DNA of 64,000 bases from Gracilariopsis chorda (Eukaryota; Rhodophyta; Florideophyceae; Gracilariales; Gracilariaceae): the NCBI GenBank assembly GCA_003194525.1, contig NBIV01000189.1:94035-158034 (forward strand), given 5' to 3'. Of this stretch, positions 21,920 through 31,442 are shown piece by piece; the stretch's first letter is position 1; each line of letters starts with the position of its first letter. Made by a program: the position numbers and the translations under genes. A model generated the notes under the pieces. That model was not told where the DNA came from, searched no databases, and saw only the letters and a list, made by a program, of their open reading frames with translations.

Positions 21920-22108
21920 ATATTTGCGGGGGCATGTTTGAGACTAACTATTTTGCCACATTAAGTAGTGACTAGTCAATACTTATCCAAAATTGGTAGT
22001 CAAAAACCTTCAATAATAATCAAAAACTAGGATGATGACTACTTTTGCCGGGGTAGTCATTCCCCATTATCGCAAAATAGTCAGTCACAAATACGCCCAT
22101 GAATATAT
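21920..22108. repeat. Small inverted-repeat element (MITE-like)
   Basis: Imperfect inverted arms of about 37 bp (21920-21956 and 22072-22108) share 'ACTATTTTGC' next to GACT and a TTTG-containing flank. The 115-bp centre carries repeated TAGTCA motifs. The size and structure fit a miniature inverted-repeat transposon; no target duplication was confirmed. Confidence 0.5.
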
Positions 22109-22788
22109 GCTAAAATTCTAACAAACCTGTAGAAGTCATTATTGTGGTGCAGATATAGTGTAGTTCTGTCGTTGGAGCTAACCATTTACCGCCTATTTTA
22201 CACAGATCAATCTAGAGTTGCTTCTCCTTATAGTGCCTCAGAACGACTCTACTCAGCCACGCCAATGTGTATCACATCCTGCTTGGAGGTGGAGTTCTTT
22301 TTCTGTAGAACTCCATCCGTAGTTCACTTTACCATGCGGCAGTCTGGTAGGCAATGAACAACACCGATAGTCCGACCAACCTGCCTCCGCGGGGGTTAAA
22401 CTACAATATTCGACGAGGAAAGCTGCGCATTTGCGACAACTAGGATATATCGAATACCCTGTTCTTTGCTTCCTACAACAAAAACGAATACTCACGAAGT
22501 TTTGTAAAGATCTTTATACAGTGATTGGCAAATAATTCTTTATGAAATCATGCGATATTTGATTCGTGACATATAAAACTTGTGCGATACTTGGGTATGT
22601 TACTAAAACTGTAGAAAGGCTAAGCTAAAGATATTATTTGTTGGGTACCCCTTTCAACCCCAAAAGCGTAAAGTGACATGTAGAGTGAGTAAACCTCACC
22701 AAATAGGGGGCCAACTGGAAACACTTGTATGTGTTTTCCAGGCATGTCGTCGGTGCTGCAATAGAGACAAACCGCTTTGCCAATAATA
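22109..22788. other. No gene recognised
   Basis: Non-coding sequence. A perfect 8-bp hairpin GGAGTTCT/AGAACTCC lies at 22291-22314. No ORF is supported. Confidence 0.4.
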
Positions 22789-23260
22789 TCTCAACACCCC
22801 CCACTCTTAATGATTTACACATGTATGAGGGGGGTGTTGTTGACTGACGGGAGGCGTTGCGCCAATAAACCGCCCTGTATGCCCCTCTACGCGCATGAAA
22901 AACTGCCATTTGGCGCAACGCCTCCCTACCATTTAAAAAATTCAGCAGCAGCAGCAGCAGCAAAGCTTCCTGCTTACTGGCTGGCACTCCCATAATGACT
23001 GCAGTGCCACCCAGTTACAAAAAGCAACGTGTCGCGCTTTCTCATCATTGGCTGGCACTGCAGTCAATTTTAGCACCTAAACACAAACCCCTACGGCTCC
23101 ACATACTCTCGGTGCCGCGGCGCTCCGTGGTTCTACGAGCGCTATTGCGAGCGCAAGCGAACAAAGTGCTCAGAGAGCCTCCGAACGCTACTAAATACAC
23201 AAAGCTACAAAACCAACGCGGCGCGCAGCGCCGCCCACGGCCGAAGGCCGTTTCCACTTG
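22789..23260 (+). mobile_element. Non-autonomous Helitron-like unit U1
   Basis: A 472-bp unit from TCTCAACACC to CTTG. Near its start CACCCCCC pairs with GGGGGGTG across an AT-rich loop, and the GGAGGCGTTGCGCC arm pairs with its complement about 60 bp on. A CAG run, inverted TGGCACTGCAGT motifs and the 3' hairpin pair follow. The next unit begins at the following base. Confidence 0.8.
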
Positions 23261-23724
23261 TCTCTCCATTATAAGTATTTGTTCCTGTATGAGGGGGAAG
23301 TTCTTGATTGAATGGAGGCGTTGCGCCACAAAATCGTCTTGCACGCCCCCGTTTGCGCATGCAAATCGCCCATTTGGCGCAACGCCTCCCTACCATTTAA
23401 AACATTCAGCAGCAGCAGCAGCAGCAAAGCTTCCTGCTTACTGGCTGGCACTCCCGTAATGACTGCAGTGCCATCCAGTTACACAAAGCAACGTGTCGCG
23501 CTTTCTCATCATTGGCTGGCACTGCAGTCAATTTAGGCACCTAAACACAAACCCTAACGGCTCCCCATACTCTAGGCGCCGCGGCGCCCCGTGGTTCTAC
23601 GAGTGCTATTGCGAGCGCAAGCGAGCAAAGTGCTCGGAGAGCCTCCGAACGCTACGAAATACACAAAGCTACAAAACCAACGCGGCGCGCAGCGCCGCCC
23701 ACGGCCGAAGGCCGTTTCCACTTG
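23261..23724 (+). mobile_element. Non-autonomous Helitron-like unit U2
   Basis: A 464-bp unit with the alternative start TCTCTCCATTATAAG and the common CTTG end. It is joined without a spacer to U1. Its interior closely matches U1 and the unit at 30448-30911. A 19-bp spacer separates it from the large Helitron. Confidence 0.8.
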
Positions 23725-24030
23725 TTCGGTTGTTATCTAATAATCTCAACACCCCACTCTTAATGATTTACACATGTATGAGGGGGGTGTTGTTGACTGA
23801 CGGGAGGCGTTGCGCCACAATTTCGCTTTGCACGCCCCCGTTTGCGCATGCAAAACGCCAATTTGGCGCAACCCCTCCCTACCATTTAAAAAATTCAGCG
23901 GCAGCAGCAGCAGCAAAGCGTTCAGTTAATTAGCCGCTGCTGCTGCATGTTGAATGTGCAATGGCTGCTGAATGGCTTGCAATACAATCAAATTGTAGTG
24001 CCAGCCACTCAGCAGCAAAAACCCAGCGGT

Positions 24031-24150
24031 GCATTCCGACACGTGGCCAATTGCACTGCACCAGTGCAGTGCATTCCAACACGTGGCAAATTGCACTGCG
24101 CCATTGCAGTGCATTCCAACACGTGGCAAATTGCACTGCGCCAGTGCAGT
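24031..24150 (+). repeat. Three 40-bp tandem repeats in Helitron 2 leader
   Basis: Three consecutive 40-bp copies, each with the palindrome CACGTG and the inverted pair GCACTG...CAGTGC. The first copy differs slightly. Helitron copy 1 has only one comparable unit, so copy number differs. This could be a binding-site cluster or simple slippage. Confidence 0.8.
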
Positions 24151-24213
24151 GTATACTGATGTTTCATTGCAGACATGCCTGCAACAGACGTATATACTGC
24201 ACTGGCGCAGTGC
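24133..24213. repeat. Long hairpin in Helitron 2 leader
   Basis: Arms 24133-24156 and 24190-24213 (24 bp, one mismatch that could still pair as G-T in RNA) with an inner TTGCAG/CTGCAA pair. It is also present in copy 1 at 7927-8011. It overlaps the last tandem repeat. Confidence 0.7.
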
Positions 24214-24373
24214 CAAATGCATCTCGCTTGCTGACCCTAACAACTTTTTTGCATCCCATTCAGGCTTGGCCAATAGCGCAGTGTCGTAACCTTTTGCTAC
24301 TTTGGGCACTGTTTGCTGGCCTGGGACCTAGGCAAGGCCGAGCTCGTGTGCAGGTCGCCACAAGAGTAACCCA

Positions 24374-24703
24374 CTAAGTACCACGGATCTGGGAAAGGTC
24401 AGGTGCTCCTCTGTGGTATACTGGTCGTTTGACGGCGATCAGGAAGTCTGAGGGTTTACCGGACCTAATACCAGCTTGCTGTGCAGGGTCCGGTGCGGCC
24501 GCCGTGTCATACCTCTTGGGGCCGGAAAGCACACTTCGGTGTGTGAGTAAAGGCAGACCGATCCTTACAACCGGACGCGGGTTAAACATCAAACGGCTTG
24601 AAAACCGGCTGGGCACACTCCGCCCGTCATAATCCAACAGGAGTGTGTCGAGAGTCCCTGTGCTGCGCAGGACTGCATCGGGTAAATATAAGCCTTGCAG
24701 CAA
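24374..24703 (-). other. Antisense ORF in Helitron 2 leader (109 codons)
   Basis: Counterpart of 7437-7880: open on the strand opposite to the Helitron genes, with the same start region and shared blocks ('RSTGTLDTLLLDYD', 'KRYDTAAAPDP'). It stops at codon 110, where copy 1 continues for about 38 more codons. On the sense strand the same DNA has a perfect CACAC-TTCG-GTGTG hairpin near 24530, not preserved in copy 1. Function unknown. Confidence 0.35.
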
Positions 24704-24876
24704 TTTGTTTTTAATTGCTGCATGCGACTAGGCCCAGTGGGTGCAACGCAACAAACTGCAACCAGTATTTTCACTTTCAGCTTTGTGTCTTATTGGGAAT
24801 TATTCTGGAACTCTGGCAAATTTTTTAACGGTTTAAGAACATAGAATTGTTTTTTTCTTTTCTTTGGTAAATTGAA

Positions 24877-26817
24877 ATGACGAGAGGAGGGCGACGTCTG
24901 AACTCTGGTGGCATCCGATCTAACTCGGGAGGTGCCAGAGACAGTTCTGGAGGTGCCAGGTCGAACGCAGGCGGTTCAAGGCAAAACGCTGGTGGTCGTC
25001 GCGTCGGCAGTGGTGGAGCACGGGCAGGAGCTGGAATACCCCGAAAAGAACCAGCTCCTCCAGCTCCAGATGAGTTGGGAGTAAATGAGAGCGGAGCACA
25101 CGTTCAAGGACCTATTGTTCCAGTGGTTGAAAAAGACGAAATTACTCCTGCACCTACTTCGGTTGCAGCAGCAGTTAGCACAAGCGCCGCTGGAGCCAGT
25201 GGGTCTGCTGCCACAGATCTACCAACATCGTGCCCAATTCCTGGATTTCTGGAGTTTGTGAGAGGCCTTCCAAGTCACATTCCACCGCCTCCGATGCCTC
25301 CCCCTCTCCCACCGATGCCTGCAGAACAGATGCCTATTGCGATGGAAGTGGAAGAGGATGAGATCATCCCTGCTCCCTCACAGCCACCGCCATCACAGCA
25401 GCCTGCTCTGCCACAAGCTGAACAAGATGAAGAACAGATGCCAGTCCCGATGGAAGTGGAAGAGGATGAGATCACCCCGGCTCCCTCACACCCGCCGCCG
25501 CAGCCTGCGTTGCCACAAGCGGAACAGGAAGAACAACAGATGTCCATTCCGATGGAGGTGGAAGCGGATGAGATCACACCGGCTCCCTCATACCAGCCAC
25601 AGCATAAGCCACAGCAACAGCTTGATACGACGGTCATGCACTGTGCTGGGCGTCCTGATCGAGGACTCTATCGCGTGTACTATGCGTGGGATTCCGTGGC
25701 AGCTCAGGCGAGGAATGATCCGGCCATCCGTGCAAGCGTGCCGGAGTTCGAGACGCTTCCCACTGCAGGTCAAAGGCGATGCAGAAGATGCGGCGAGCAC
25801 GCACACACGCTCTCCTCCTGCCCGTACCGGGACTGGACATTGAGATTTCATAGCTGCAAGTACTGCGGATGCGTTTTGCTTGGCAAAGAGACCAATGGAG
25901 TGTGCTGTGGAATGAAAAGAATGTCAGGGTGGGGCGTCACGTTCCGCAGAAGGCATAGCAACGAGTTGGTTCGCAGTCTTTATAGTCTGAGAGCCTTCCA
26001 CAGCCATTTTCTCAACTTGAATACGCTCTTCGCTACGACGCAAGCGTTCATGGACATGTCGTATGTGACGGGAGGCGGTCCCTCCTTTCTGAGACCTGAG
26101 GGAAACGCAGCTCTCGCTCTGCCCACGCAGAACCAGAACAACACGCGCTACAGCTTTCTGTGGGGTACTGGTCCGCCTTCCTTGGATCCCTCTCACTATA
26201 CGCGTGCCAATTTGCGTGCGTTCCTTCAAGATATCAACGTACGAGACATCGTGCCCAAGTTGTACAATGTGATCCAGCCGAAGCCAGACGTGGTGCGTGA
26301 GTGGTACCGATCCATGCTTAGCACGCAACAACAACAACAAAATGCAGATACCGCCGTAAATATCAGCATGCAGGCAGCAGAAGAGGGAGTAGTCGTACGT
26401 GGTTACGAAGGAACCCCAAGTTCCACAGTCAGTGCTCCTCACGTAGGTGCTGGGCCTCTCCCTGAAGATGCTCCTGGTGGGGGGCCAACCATGATGAGAA
26501 CGCTTGTCGTGGATCCGACTGGCCTGTACCGAGTGGAGTCTCAAGTACCGCGCTTGGTAGAAGGAACCGTAATAGAAGAGCACGCCGTAGTGACGGCTGC
26601 TGCTGCTGCTAATGCTGGAGATGGGGCGACTGCGAATGCCGCAAACAATGCGCAAGTGCGGTACCGCCTTCTAAAACCGGCATCCAAAATGGCAGAGAAA
26701 GGCACTTTCCCTCTGCTCTACCCGTACGGTGATCAGCACGAACCGTTTGAAATTGGCGTGTTTCTGCAGGCAAAGAACTCAACACAGCAAATCTCAGGTC
26801 TCAGCGTCAACGAGTGA
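24877..26817 (+). pseudogene. Helitron 2: N-terminal region with zinc motifs (646 codons)
   Basis: It starts with ATG at 24877. Residues 1-60 are a basic Gly/Arg/Ser repeat region that could bind nucleic acid. About 140-245 are three repeats of an acidic, Pro-rich block ending in PAPS. Around 300 lies the zinc knuckle 'CRRCGEHAHTLSSC', then 'CKYCGCVLLGK' to 'GVCCG'. The segment 'FLWGTGPPSLDP' and 'FPLLYPYGDQ' belong to the conserved Helitron N-terminal domain. The frame ends 'GLSVNE' TGA, but the same frame goes on ('KLRKLTGAENAKRRL'), so this is the first part of a larger protein. The identical stop in copy 1 is notable. Confidence 0.8.
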
Positions 26818-27297
26818 AAGCTCCGAAAGCTCACCGGGGCTGAGAACGCGAAGAGACGACTGTACTCAGACAACATCCTTCTGGACAGTCGACCGTTGAT
26901 GCAGATGTGGATGCTTCGCACCCACACAAACATTGAGGACATGCGACTGCGTTTCCTGGAAAGAGAACAACGGGCACGCATTGTACAAAAGCAAGAAATG
27001 CAGCAAGCACAACAGCAAACCGGTCACGTGCCACAATCCCAGTTCGTGCTAATGGGACGCATCTTTCTGCCCGATGACTCGGTCAACTCAGCAGCATACT
27101 GGAAGAACAAGCGCATGGATGTACAGGCGATCGTGGCGCGGAGAGGACCGCCTTCTCTGTTCATTACAATCACCATGAACATCTGGCGAATGGACATCCA
27201 GCGTCTTGGGACGGACACCACCAATCGTGGCGCATTTACGGCACAAAGTAACCGCCCTCGACCGTTTGACCGACCGGATCTGATTGCAAGGGTGTAA
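26818..27297 (+). pseudogene. Helitron 2: start of Rep domain
   Basis: In frame after the TGA. It contains 'NIEDMRLRFL', a Gln-rich stretch, 'MGRIFLPDDSVN' and 'PSLFITITMNIW', the conserved block at the start of the Rep domain. It ends with TAA after 'LIARV', a stop also found in copy 1. Open from 26818 to 27294. Confidence 0.8.
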
Positions 27298-27960
27298 AAC
27301 CAGTACGCAAACGACTTCATGAAGGATTTGGAGAAGAACTCGGAGTAGATCTTTGGATTGAAGTGCCTGGGGCTTGCATCAAAGCTCGAGTTTCAAGAGC
27401 GCAATGTGCCTCATCACCACATGCTCGTGTGGCTCGAAAGAGGCGTGATTGAAGACGTTGATGTGATCGACGAGCTCATTCGTGCAGAACTTCCCCTTCC
27501 AGGCGAGGACGACGCGTTGCGTGCTCTCATTCGTTCCATGCACAGGCACCGCCACTCCACCTATTGCCGGAATCGCGCTGGGCGGTGCAAGTTTGGATAC
27601 GACAGCAATATGATTGTGCCGGAGACGTACATTGAAGAAGGCACGAATCGCGTTATTTACCGCAGAAGAAGGCAAGAAGACCTCAAGATTGTGCCGTACA
27701 ACCCAACTCTGACCAAGAAGTACCGCTCTCATATCAACGTAGAACGCACGCAAGGAGGGGGCGCAGTGGCTTATCTGATGAAGTACGCGTTTAAGCAGCC
27801 CAAAGCTCAGGAGGTGGTGCTCAATGTGAGTGATGCTAATGAGACAGGCACACACAACGAGCAGCAACAAGAGCCACAGGTGCAGAACGACATTCGTGCA
27901 TACATGCGAGCGCGTGTGGTGGGCGCCGTCAATGCAGCTTGGAGACTTTTCGAGTTTTGA
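27298..27960 (+). pseudogene. Helitron 2: Rep nuclease core
   Basis: This continues in frame; a TAG at 27346-27348 (His in copy 1) is followed by an open stretch. 'VPHHHMLVWLE' is the HUH metal site, 'CRNRAGRCKFGYD' a Cys-containing loop, and 'YLMKYAFK' exactly fits Y-x-x-K-Y-x-x-K with the two catalytic tyrosines. The end 'AAWRLFEF' corresponds to the Helitron 'WRiF.F' block. TGA at 27958 replaces an Arg codon of copy 1. Rep would nick and join single strands at the element ends. Confidence 0.85.
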
Positions 27961-29496
27961 CATGTTCACATCGTACCAAAAGTAGAGCGACTGTCCATTC
28001 ACTTGGAAGGAGAGCGCACATTTCTGCTGAGAGGTCCAAACCAGCTCTTTTCTGCATCACAGCCGTCTACACTGGAGAGATACTTTGCAAGGCCCGAAGC
28101 ATACGCGAACCTCGACTACCTTTCGTACTTTGAAAAAGTGCGATTGTATCGCACGCTTCCAGCCCGCGTGCTTAACCAATACGACGGAGACAGCACTCAG
28201 GTGCCCACCGACGACTGCGATCCGCCCATGTACGTGGTAGAGCGCACGGACGACGAGCAGTGCGTCGCAAGGATCAGAGGTGTTTCACCGTCGGACATTG
28301 AGCTCTTTGCTCTGCGCTTGCTGCTCATGAATCACGGCTCGAGCTCTTATGAAGACGCAAGGACTTTCAACGGACAGCAGTATGGAACGTATCGTGAAAC
28401 TGCGATTGTAAGCGGACTGCTCGCGGACGGATCCGAGTTTGATATTGCATTCCAAGAAGCAGTGCAGATATACAGCACGCCCTCCGAGCTACGACGTCTG
28501 GTTGTCACACTATACCAACAGGGCGCAGACCCAGAAAAAATGGCTGTCGAAAACTGGGAGGCACTATGTAGCGACATACATACAGGAGATGAGCAGCAAC
28601 GAAAGCAAGAAATGTATCGACGTGTGGTGGAGATCTCAGACCGGCACGGAGGACGACTGCTTCGCGATCACAGCTTCTTCTCCCAACACCTACAGCAGGA
28701 TCATACAGCATTGACTGAGGCGAATCGAGCTACAACAACTCGAGACGCACGAGTGGTGCGAAATTCGTCAACTTTGCAGTCAAGGTACGCCACCTTAAAA
28801 CTTCGCCAAAGACAAGTCATTGACACCGTCATTGCCGCATTGCAACAACGACAAGCGCTGCAGGAGCGAACAAGCACTCCTGGAAACGTGTGCTTTGTGC
28901 AAGGATCCGCAGTAACTGGAAAGACATACGTGCTCAACCTCCTTCGTGATATCGTTGAGTCGGAAGGAATTCTCGCTGAAATGACTGCTACAACAGGCAT
29001 TGCAGCTTCGTTGTACGAAGGTGGCCGCACTTTACATTGCCTGCTCGGACTGGTTGTAGCTGATAGGGACAGCACAAGCAGCACTACAGCGACTTTGTCA
29101 AAGTACGGTCCCCGATCTCAACGTGCAGAACTGCTACGTGAAATACAACTGCTCGTCTTGGATGAAGCGTCCATGCTCTCACGAAAGCTCTTCGAACTCA
29201 TGGATGCGTTGCTCAAAGATCTTCGCTGCAGTGGAATGGAAAACCCGCCTCCGTTTGGGGGCTTGACCATCATTCTATCCGGCGACTACTCCCAGCTGCT
29301 TCCAATGGTGCCGCAGGTGTACATGGAGGCCGAGCCAAGTGGTAATGTGAGACGAGTGTACACAAACATTCTCAACGAATTGCCGTGGAAGAGTGATCTG
29401 TGGACATTGTGCTCGGTTCAAGTGCTGTACCTCACGGAACAAGTACGCCAAGCCGATGATCCGGCATTTGCGTCGCTGTTACGTTCCATTGCATGA
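27961..29496 (+). pseudogene. Helitron 2: linker and PIF1-like helicase ATPase
   Basis: The linker ('HIVPKVERLSIH' onward) leads into the helicase. Walker A is GSAVTGKT (28903-28926), with Val replacing a Gly of the P-loop; Walker B is LVLDEASML; motif III is LSGDYSQLLP; 'YLTEQVRQADD' matches the family's L...vRq.d. The helicase is of the PIF1 group fused to Rep in Helitrons. TGA at 29494 stands where copy 1 has Arg. The Walker A change is different from the one in copy 1. Confidence 0.85.
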
Positions 29497-30300
29497 AACA
29501 CAATATCCAACAACGCTCCAATACCACTCAGATCTACCGGTGGCATGCAAACTGCCTACCAATTCCTGTAGAAGTGGCTCAAAACACGACGCAAGGAGGA
29601 TGTGGATCTCAGCAAAATGCTCATTGCCTCCACAAATCAGTTGGTCGATGAACACAATGCGGCAGCGCTGGATCTGTTTCCTGGTGAACGCTTCACTCTT
29701 CCGTCAGCTACGACGGTACAACCTGACGGTGTACCAAACTCAGAGCCCGACGTCACCAATACCTTTGTTCCCGAGTTTGCGTATCAGTATGCACCTACTG
29801 GTGTACCTCCTCATAACTTGGATTTGAAGATTGGTGTACCAGTTATGGTCATTCGAAACGTGTTGCATCCGGCTGTGGTCAACGGAAAGCTGTTCGTAGT
29901 CGTGCGTGTCGATCACTTTACGATGCAGGTGGCTCGATTCGACGAGAACGGGCAGGTAGTGGAACGACAGCTCCTGCATCGTATCGAAGTCTAGTTTTCT
30001 TTCGCAGACATTCGCATGATTCGAAGGCAGTTCCCTATTTGTCTTGGGTTTGCAGCTACAGTTCACAAAAGACAGGTAAAAACCTTGGATGGCTTGGTTG
30101 TGGATGTAAGATCCAACTTCTTCTGCGCAGGTCAGTTGTATGTCGCATTGTCGCGCGTTCGAAGGAATGACCATGTGCTGCTCCTGCATGATCCGCAGCT
30201 TACACCCGAGAATGCGCACACAATTCATCCCATGCCTGTTCCCATCCCCAACCCAGTGCTGCCTGAAGCTATTCAGTTCTGCATCCCTCCACAACCGTAA
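29497..30300 (+). pseudogene. Helitron 2: helicase C-terminal half
   Basis: In frame after the TGA, with a TAG at 29569 (Trp in copy 1), an open stretch ('STNQLVDEHNAAAL', 'DLKIGVPVMVIRNV'), a TAG at 29992 and the last 94 codons. These contain 'ATVHKRQVKTLDG' and 'GQLYVALSRVRRNDHVLLL', helicase motifs V and VI, here with the ATP-contacting Arg kept. The protein ends 'CIPPQP' at 30300, as in copy 1. Confidence 0.85.
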
Positions 30301-30404
30301 TCATATCTCTTGCATTCTTCTTTCATTGGATTAAACTACTTGCTTTTCTGCTTTTGCTTTCTCCAACCTCTTTTTTCCTCACCGCTGTTTATCACTCCTC
30401 CACC

Positions 30405-30447
30405 GCGGCGCGCAGCGCCGCCCGCGGCCGAAGGCCGCTTCCTCTTG
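30405..30447 (+). repeat. Helitron 2 3'-terminal twin hairpins
   Basis: Two perfect GC hairpins, GCGGCGC/GCGCCGC with a 3-base loop (30405-30421) and GCGGCC/GGCCGC with a GAA loop (30424-30438), followed 9 bases later by CTTG. Helitrons characteristically carry a hairpin just before the 3' end, which stops rolling-circle transfer. Every unit of this family in the window has this pair or a decayed form. Confidence 0.85.
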
Positions 30448-30911
30448 TCTCTCCATTATAAGTATTTGTTCCTCTATGAAGGGGAGGTTCTTGATTGAAT
30501 GGAGGCGTTGCGCCACAAAATCGTCTTACACGGCCCCGTTTGCCCATGCAAAACGCCCATTTGGCGCAACGCCTCCCTACAATTTAAAACATTCAGCAAC
30601 AGCAGCAGCAGCAAAGCTTCCTGCTTACTAGCTGGCACTCTCGTAATGACTGCAGTGCCATCTAGTTACACAAAGCAACGTGTCACGTTTTCTCATCATT
30701 GGCTGGCACTGCAGTCAATTTAGGCACCTAAACACAAATCCCTACGGCTCCACATACTCTCGGCGTCGCGGCACCCCGTGGTTTTACGAGGGCTATTGCG
30801 AGCGCAAGCGAGCAAAATGCTCGGAGAGCCTTCGAACGCTACTAAGTACACAAAGCTACAAACACAACGCGGCGCGCAGCGCCGCCAACGGCCGAAGGCC
30901 GTTTCCACTTG
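30448..30911 (+). mobile_element. Non-autonomous Helitron-like unit U4
   Basis: A 464-bp unit with the TCTCTCCATTATAAG start and CTTG end, nearly the same as U2. It follows the large Helitron without a spacer, so its insertion point is the Helitron 3' terminus. Confidence 0.8.
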
Positions 30912-31056
30912 TCTCAACACCACCCCGTACTATAATGATTTACACATGTATGAGGGGGGTGTTGTTCATTGACGGGAGGCGTTGCGCCAAAAAAATCGCC
31001 TTGCACGCCCTCTTCAGTGCATGCAATTTTCACGCCTCCCCGCCAATCAAAAAATT

Positions 31057-31089
<33 letters not shown>

Positions 31090-31442
31090 AGCTCAGAGCT
31101 CATTGGCTGCTGCTGCATGTTGACTGCCGCAGCTGCTAAGTGGCTGGCACTGCAGTAGTGCCACCCACACCGCTGCACGGTGGCTGGAACTGCAGTTATT
31201 CTGGCAGTGCCAGCCAATTACAATCTACTGTACTCGACATACACTCTGCAGTGCCAGGCAATCACCAACGCGCGGGCGCTCCAGTGCAACTCTATGCCAT
31301 ATTCACTCTCAGCGCCGCAGCCCTCATTGGTTTGCAGGCCGTTTGCGAGCGATAGCGAGTAGAAACGGCCTTCAGATCCCCCAAGATTACTCCAATTCAG
31401 CGGCGCGCAGCGCCGCCCGCGGCCGAAGGCCGCTTCTACTTG
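30912..31442 (+). mobile_element. Non-autonomous Helitron-like unit U5
   Basis: A 531-bp unit with the TCTCAACACC start, joined directly to U4. It has a longer CAG run (from 31056) and the 'cattggctgctgctgcatg' segment shared with unit B at 1081-1681. It ends with the twin hairpins and CTTG. Unique sequence follows. Confidence 0.8.

Larger units (their letters stand above)
23744..30447 (+). mobile_element. Helitron, copy 2 (single frame, nonsense only)
   Basis: A 6.7-kb rolling-circle transposon on the plus strand, from TCTCAACACC to the CTTG after two GC hairpins. From the ATG at 24877 to the stop at 30300 it is one frame of 1808 codons. That frame is broken by seven stops (26815, 27295, 27346, 27958, 29494, 29569, 29992) and by no net frameshift. 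Domain order is the Gly/Arg-rich N-terminus, Pro/Glu repeats, zinc motifs, Rep and helicase. It is inverted relative to copy 1 and lies about 15 kb from it. Units of the same terminal family adjoin both ends. Confidence 0.88.

Noticed and set aside
24031-24150. CRISPR-like repeat array
   Set aside because: The three 40-bp copies are contiguous with no spacers, and the context is a eukaryotic transposon.
24380-24700. Ribosomal, spliceosomal or SRP RNA in the Helitron leader
   Set aside because: The region is structured and conserved between copies, but I could not match it to any known RNA's diagnostic motifs.
26815-29994. Reassigned stop codons (alternative genetic code)
   Set aside because: All three stop types occur within the transposons, and the intact cysteine-rich gene and gypsy 1 gag use ordinary stops without internal ones; mutation is simpler.
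1-31442. One large inverted duplication of the Helitron region
   Set aside because: The two large Helitrons are inverted copies, but the flanking small units differ in number, order and spacer, and the DNA between is unrelated.
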